DNA from: Syntrophaceae bacterium UBA6109
GTDB lineage: Bacteria; Desulfobacterota; Syntrophia; Syntrophales; UBA6109
DNA length: 28,254 bases
Reading direction: 5' to 3'
NCBI GenBank assembly: GCA_002428445.1
Contig: DIWJ01000059.1
Span: 1-28,254, forward strand
The translations under genes and the position numbers were made by a program. Below, piece after piece: positions 24,604 through 28,254 of this stretch (within the stretch, counting starts at the first letter, position 1; each line of letters opens with the position of its first letter). Under the pieces are notes generated by a model, which was given only the letters and a program-made list of their open reading frames with translations, was not told the DNA's origin and made no database searches.

Positions 24604-25359
24604 ATGTCCTCTCTTAGAATCAGGCCGATCTCTACGGGACGTTTTTCTGCAATGGAAAAATCGAATTTCACCTTCGGGATGGATCAGGGCGTGAAGATCC
24701 AATCGCCGGTATTGATGTGGTATATCGAAGGTGCCGGCAAACGGATTCTTGTAGACAGCGGAGGAGGCGATCCGACTTGGTCTGCTCGCTACCACCGTCC
24801 GCTGGAACGGAGCGAGGAGGAAGATCCGGTTACCGCCATAAAAATGCTCGGCCTGTCCCCCGCAGATATCGACATCATTCTCCTCACGCATCTCCACTGG
24901 GATCATTGTTTCAACAACGATCTCTTCCCCAACGCAAAGATCATCGTTCAGGACGAGGAGATCCATTATGCGATGAACCCTCTCCCATGCCATACGTTGA
25001 TTTATGAATCGCAACTCATCGGCATGACGCCTCCTTGGCTAAAATCTTTAGACCGCATGGAGATCATCAAAGGAGAGAGGGAAATCGAACCGGGCATTAC
25101 ATTAATCACCCTCCCGGGCCACACGCCCGGCTTCCAGGGCGTACTCGTGAACCTGAAGAGCGGCCGCTACATGATTACCGGCGACACCACGCCGCTGTGG
25201 GAAAACTGGGAAGGCGATGCCCGGGGATTTCGCATTCCCTCCGGAGTGCACGTAAGTCTCACCGATTATTATAATACCTTCAAAAAAATAGCATCACTCG
25301 CGGATCAGGTACTGCCCGGACATGACATGAGAGTTTTACAGAAAAAAGTTTACGAGTAA
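24604..25359 (+). CDS. MBL-fold metallo-hydrolase (N-acyl homoserine lactonase-like)
   Basis: 251 residues, with AAAGGAG eight bases before ATG 24604. The di-zinc signature HLHWDH (about residue 98) is complete, with further ligands in LPGHTPG (about 177), TGDTT (about 197) and LPGHD (about 239). The overall layout, including RILVDSGGGDPTW and DIDIILLTHLHWDH, matches the lactonase branch of the metallo-beta-lactamase superfamily. Without a quorum-sensing system nearby, the substrate is better called an unknown lactone or ester. Followed in the same direction by the cupin and OYE-type genes, suggesting a small catabolic set. Confidence 0.85.
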   Translation: MSSLRIRPISTGRFSAMEKSNFTFGMDQGVKIQSPVLMWYIEGAGKRILVDSGGGDPTWSARYHRPLERSEEEDPVTAIKMLGLSPADIDIILLTHLHWDHCFNNDLFPNAKIIVQDEEIHYAMNPLPCHTLIYESQLIGMTPPWLKSLDRMEIIKGEREIEPGITLITLPGHTPGFQGVLVNLKSGRYMITGDTTPLWENWEGDARGFRIPSGVHVSLTDYYNTFKKIASLADQVLPGHDMRVLQKKVYE

Positions 25360-25381
25360 GGAAACGGCTTCAACGGAGTTT

Positions 25382-25400
25382 GAAAATATTCTGTATTTTC
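25382..25400. promoter_or_regulatory. Operator-like inverted repeat between the MBL and cupin genes
   Basis: GAAAATA-TTCTG-TATTTTC, a perfect 7-bp inverted repeat of 19 bp, 85 bp upstream of the cupin start. A second short hairpin, GGGAAA-TCAT-TTTCCC (25409-25424), follows. The AT-rich dyad looks like a repressor site; the second hairpin has no T-run. No regulator gene for this cluster is visible. Confidence 0.4.
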
Positions 25401-25484
25401 CTGCATCGGGGAAATCATTTTCCCTGAGAATGCGTCAACGTACCTTGGGAGGAATGAGAGGGAATATCAGGGAGGGGGCACGGC

Positions 25485-25871
25485 ATGCGTTACTTTTATG
25501 ACAGGTTTGAGGAGAACACCTATCCATACATTGCGGACATCTCGGATACGAGGAGCGGGACCAGGAAAAATATTGTCCTCCTTGATATTCCTCCCGCAAG
25601 TGAGTTTCGAATGGCAATCGGGAAGTTCCAGCCGGGAACAGGGAACACGCCGCATACCCACGAATGGGAACACGCCATGTACATTATGAAGGGAAAATGC
25701 AGGGCGGTCGTTGAAAAGGAAGAAGCAATCTTGACGGAGGGGATGGTTGGCTTTGCGCCTCGGAATACCGTTCATCATATCCACAACATTGGGGAAACTG
25801 AGTTAATTGTTTTGGGAATCAGCGGGCCTCCGAGGACAGAGGCTGGATACGCGCAGTTGAAAAAGAAATGA
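25485..25871 (+). CDS. Cupin-domain protein
   Basis: 128 residues, GGAGGGGG eight bases upstream. A single conserved beta-barrel: cupin motif 1 as GKFQPGTGNTPHTHEWEHAMYI (His-x-His...Glu...His metal ligands at about residues 63-69) and motif 2 as GFAPRNTVHHIHN. The metal site appears intact. Such small cupins are isomerases, dioxygenase-like enzymes or binding proteins and the sequence does not tell which. Placed between the MBL hydrolase (125 bp) and the flavoenzyme (99 bp), all plus strand. Confidence 0.87.
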   Translation: MRYFYDRFEENTYPYIADISDTRSGTRKNIVLLDIPPASEFRMAIGKFQPGTGNTPHTHEWEHAMYIMKGKCRAVVEKEEAILTEGMVGFAPRNTVHHIHNIGETELIVLGISGPPRTEAGYAQLKKK

Positions 25872-25970
25872 GCCATGCGAGAACCTCTGTCATGGTCGTT
25901 CTTGCGAGATGAATATCGATCCGACGTCAAGCCATGCGATATCGGGGATGATTGAACGGAGCCTTGAGGG

Positions 25971-27896
25971 ATGAAAATCCAAAAACTTTTTCAGCCGGGC
26001 AGATTGGGAAGCTTGAAGTTGAGAAACCGCCTGATCTGCTCTCCCATGATGCGAAATTACGCGACGGCAGATGGTTTCGTGACTCAGACAAGCCTGGATC
26101 ACTATGAATCCATTGCCATGGGCGGCGTGGGGTTGATCATTGTTGAGGCCACCTGCGTCGAAGCGCCTCGGGGCAAGAGTTTTCATTACGGGCTTGTACT
26201 GGATGACGATCGATTTATTGAAGGCTTCAGCCGACTGGCCGAAGTGGTCCACCGCCACGGGGCGAGAGTAGCGGTCCAGCTTCAACACGGCGGTTGTGCC
26301 GTCCCCATGAGAACGACGCACATGCAGCCGGTCGGTCCCTCCAGCCTGACGCTGCCCTTGTATGGCGCCTGCCGGGCGCTGACGGTCGCTGAAATCGAAG
26401 AGATCACGGGCCGGTTCACCCGGGCCGCCATACGCGCTCAGAAAGCCGGTCTCGATGGGGTGGAGATTCATGCGGCTCATCGGTACCTGCTGGCGCAATT
26501 TTTGTCACACACCCTCAATCAGCGTCAAGACCAATACGGCGGCAGTCTCGAGAATAGAGCCAGATTTTCACTCGAGATTCTGGCCTCTACCCGGAACGCC
26601 GTGGGGCCGGATTTTCCCGTCTGGGCGCGAATCAATGGTCAGGAATTCGGCATGGAGAAAGGATTTACGATTGAAGAAGCCAGGGGTTTTGCCCGGATGC
26701 TTGAACAAACCGGAGCGGACGCCGTACATGTTTCCGGAATGGGCGTCGGCGAATTCTTCGGGTATCATAGCGGAACCTTTTATGATCCCCCGGGAAATCT
26801 GGTTCCTTTGGCTGCGGCCGTAAAAGAAGTTGTGGGCATACCGGTCATTGCTGTCGGCAAGATCAGTTTGCCGCTCGCCGAGGAGATTCTCACCCAGGGA
26901 AGAGCCGACTTGATTGCCATGGGGCGAAATTTCCTGGTGGATCCTGAATTCCCCAATAAAGCCAGAGAAGGCAGATTTGAAGATATTCGTCCCTGTTTGC
27001 AGTGCCGCCTCTGTTCGGATGCAGCTTCTGTAGACAGGAAAGGACTGCGCTGTCAAGTCAATGCAATGGTGGGACGTGAACGCGAGTGGGCGCTGGCACC
27101 GGCGGTGCAGCGCAAGAAGATTCTGGTGGTCGGTGGCGGGCCTGCCGGGATGGAGGCCTCCCGAGTGGCCGCCTGGCGGGGGCACGAAGTTCTCCTCTAT
27201 GAAAAAGGTCCGAACCTCGGCGGTCAGATGATTCTAGCCGCCGTGCCTCCATGCAAAACGCCCATCCGGGATTTCATCACATATCTGGAGACGCAGATAC
27301 GAAAACTCGGAGTGAAGATCGTGCTGGGGACGAACGTGACTCCGAGTCTGGTGGAGACGCTCAAGCCGGACATCGTCATCCTGGCGACGGGAACTTTCAG
27401 TGTGATCCCCCGCATTCCGGGCATTGACATGAAGCAGGTTCGCTCGGCTGAGGAGGTTCTACAGGGAGCACCGGTCGGGGTGGAGGTGGTTATCATCGGC
27501 GGCGGGCTTGTGGGATGCGAGGTCGCCGACGAGCTTTCTGAGCGTGGCAAGAAGGTGACCATTGTGGAGGTGCTTCCGGAAATCCCCAAAGGCAAGGCAA
27601 TACAGGTGATGACGCGGCTTTTGAAGCGCCTGGAGAACAAGAAAGTTGTTATCCTGACCAACACCCAATGCCGGGAAATTACGCAAACCGGTATAATTTA
27701 TGCGGATCAAGAGGGTCGGAGACAGAACCTGACGGCCGATTCAGTGGTTCTCGCTGCGGGCGCAAAACCAAATCGCGATCTTTATGTCTCGATCAGCGGC
27801 CTGATCCCGCAAACCTATCTGGTGGGAGATTGTGTCGAACCGGGACGCATCATGGAGGCCGTGTCTGACGGTTTCCAGATCGCCCGCGATTTGTAG
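25971..27896 (+). CDS. OYE/2,4-dienoyl-CoA reductase-type FMN/FAD/4Fe-4S oxidoreductase
   Basis: 641 residues, the FadH layout. Residues 1-335: old-yellow-enzyme TIM barrel (LFQPGRLGSLKLRNRLICSPM, HRYLLAQFLSHTLNQRQDQYGGSLENRARF). Cysteines C342, C345, C348 and C361 for the 4Fe-4S cluster, spacing Cx2Cx2Cx12C, slightly different from FadH Cx2Cx3Cx11C. Then FAD-binding GGGPAGMEAS (about 386) and a second dinucleotide fold IIGGGLVGCEVADEL (about 508), ending with the LVGDC flavin motif near 620. It would pass electrons from NAD(P)H through FAD and the cluster to FMN to reduce an enoyl-type C=C bond. In FadH-like enzymes Tyr/His act as acid; here an HRYL motif stands where HGYL is usual (Gly to Arg). 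Substrate unknown. Confidence 0.92.
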   Translation: MKIQKLFQPGRLGSLKLRNRLICSPMMRNYATADGFVTQTSLDHYESIAMGGVGLIIVEATCVEAPRGKSFHYGLVLDDDRFIEGFSRLAEVVHRHGARVAVQLQHGGCAVPMRTTHMQPVGPSSLTLPLYGACRALTVAEIEEITGRFTRAAIRAQKAGLDGVEIHAAHRYLLAQFLSHTLNQRQDQYGGSLENRARFSLEILASTRNAVGPDFPVWARINGQEFGMEKGFTIEEARGFARMLEQTGADAVHVSGMGVGEFFGYHSGTFYDPPGNLVPLAAAVKEVVGIPVIAVGKISLPLAEEILTQGRADLIAMGRNFLVDPEFPNKAREGRFEDIRPCLQCRLCSDAASVDRKGLRCQVNAMVGREREWALAPAVQRKKILVVGGGPAGMEASRVAAWRGHEVLLYEKGPNLGGQMILAAVPPCKTPIRDFITYLETQIRKLGVKIVLGTNVTPSLVETLKPDIVILATGTFSVIPRIPGIDMKQVRSAEEVLQGAPVGVEVVIIGGGLVGCEVADELSERGKKVTIVEVLPEIPKGKAIQVMTRLLKRLENKKVVILTNTQCREITQTGIIYADQEGRRQNLTADSVVLAAGAKPNRDLYVSISGLIPQTYLVGDCVEPGRIMEAVSDGFQIARDL

Positions 27897-28068
27897 GAAT
27901 GAGCAGCGATAGATTCTGCTCGTCGTGGGAGGAAGATGAGTGACACGAATGGCATCTGCAGGATCACCGGTTGGATTGCCTGCGCATTTCCCGGCTTTCC
28001 AGCGGCCGGGGGCGATGCGCGGTTGTCTGTTCGGGCCGGAGTTTGGCTTGCCCCACGCCTTCTTTCTC

Positions 28069-28254
28069 TTACGGCTTGAGATATTCAATAAACTTCGCAA
28101 GACTCTCCTTCAAGTGAGAAGGTCGATAACCAAATTCATCCCTTGCCCGACAAATATCCAATGCTGCTCTTACCTCATTTCCTTCGAGCAGGCCGGGCCC
28201 GATCCTGATATCGGCTTTCGGAAGCAGTTCTCTAACAGGCCGTTGAAAAACGGG
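28069..28254 (-). CDS. C-terminal end of an NAD-dependent epimerase/dehydratase-like protein (cut by the right edge)
   Basis: Last 61 codons of a minus-strand gene, stop TAA at 28069-28071, running off the right edge. The sequence IRIGPGLLEGNEV, LDICRARDEFGYRPSH and ESLAKFIEYLKP is the usual end of extended short-chain dehydrogenases such as sugar-nucleotide epimerases (ALDISRARxxLGYxP pattern). Active site and cofactor motif lie outside the window. It converges with the OYE-type gene; the 172 bp between them contain no gene and no clear terminator. Confidence 0.75.
   Translation of the reverse strand, partial: PVFQRPVRELLPKADIRIGPGLLEGNEVRAALDICRARDEFGYRPSHLKESLAKFIEYLKP

Overview
The window reads as a chromosomal stretch of a GC-rich Gram-negative bacterium, most likely a deltaproteobacterium/Desulfobacterota of the Syntrophus/Smithella type. 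This is inferred from the gene mix: KaiBC without KaiA, a PAS-rich sigma-54 activator, c-di-GMP enzymes, a two-partner-secretion exoprotein, DUF134 plus NifX-like proteins, and an FadH-like flavoenzyme. No rRNA, tRNA, CRISPR array, IS element or phage gene was seen.

Layout. Positions 1-15952 are entirely minus-strand. In transcription order they hold: kaiC, two different kaiB genes and a PAS/sigma-54 enhancer-binding protein (15952-11518); a DUF932 protein (11182-10094); an ABM-fold monooxygenase-like protein translationally coupled to a zinc-ribbon protein (9799-9288); a 49-residue membrane peptide (9140-8991) and a BON-domain lipoprotein (8836-8522); a PAS/HD-GYP phosphodiesterase (8307-6067); a Cache/PAS/GGDEF diguanylate cyclase (5973-3757); a YihY/BrkB membrane protein (3644-2772); and the N-terminal 750 or so residues of a filamentous-haemagglutinin-like exoprotein that runs off the left edge. 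From 16.3 kb onward genes are mostly plus-strand: DUF134 regulator, NifX-like protein and an FmdB-type zinc ribbon; then (minus) a small unknown protein and a guanylate-kinase-like protein; then SfsA fused to DUF123, a cold-shock protein, MtfA peptidase, a HAD phosphatase overlapping a B12-type radical SAM protein, an MBL-fold hydrolase, a cupin and an OYE/FadH-type oxidoreductase. The right edge holds the C-terminus of a minus-strand sugar-nucleotide epimerase-like protein.

The most interesting feature is a three-copy regulatory module in the minus-strand half. Each copy has a -24/-12 sigma-54 promoter (GG-N10-GC, core TGGCNGNCCATTTGCT) and, 118 bp upstream in all three cases, a 34-bp site made of two tandem 16-bp dyads (CCTCA-N6-nGnGG) separated by 2 bp. 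Sequence between the parts is largely diverged while the spacing is identical. The three promoters point at the exoprotein gene, the ABM/zinc-ribbon operon and the DUF932 gene. The only sigma-54 activator in the window is encoded in the kaiC-kaiB-kaiB operon, directly next to one of the modules. The simplest reading is a Kai-linked, PAS-sensing sigma-54 regulon: KaiC/KaiB act on or with the activator, which switches on a surface adhesin and two small cytoplasmic stress-type units. The promoter architecture is directly visible; the link from Kai proteins to activator to these promoters is inference from adjacency.
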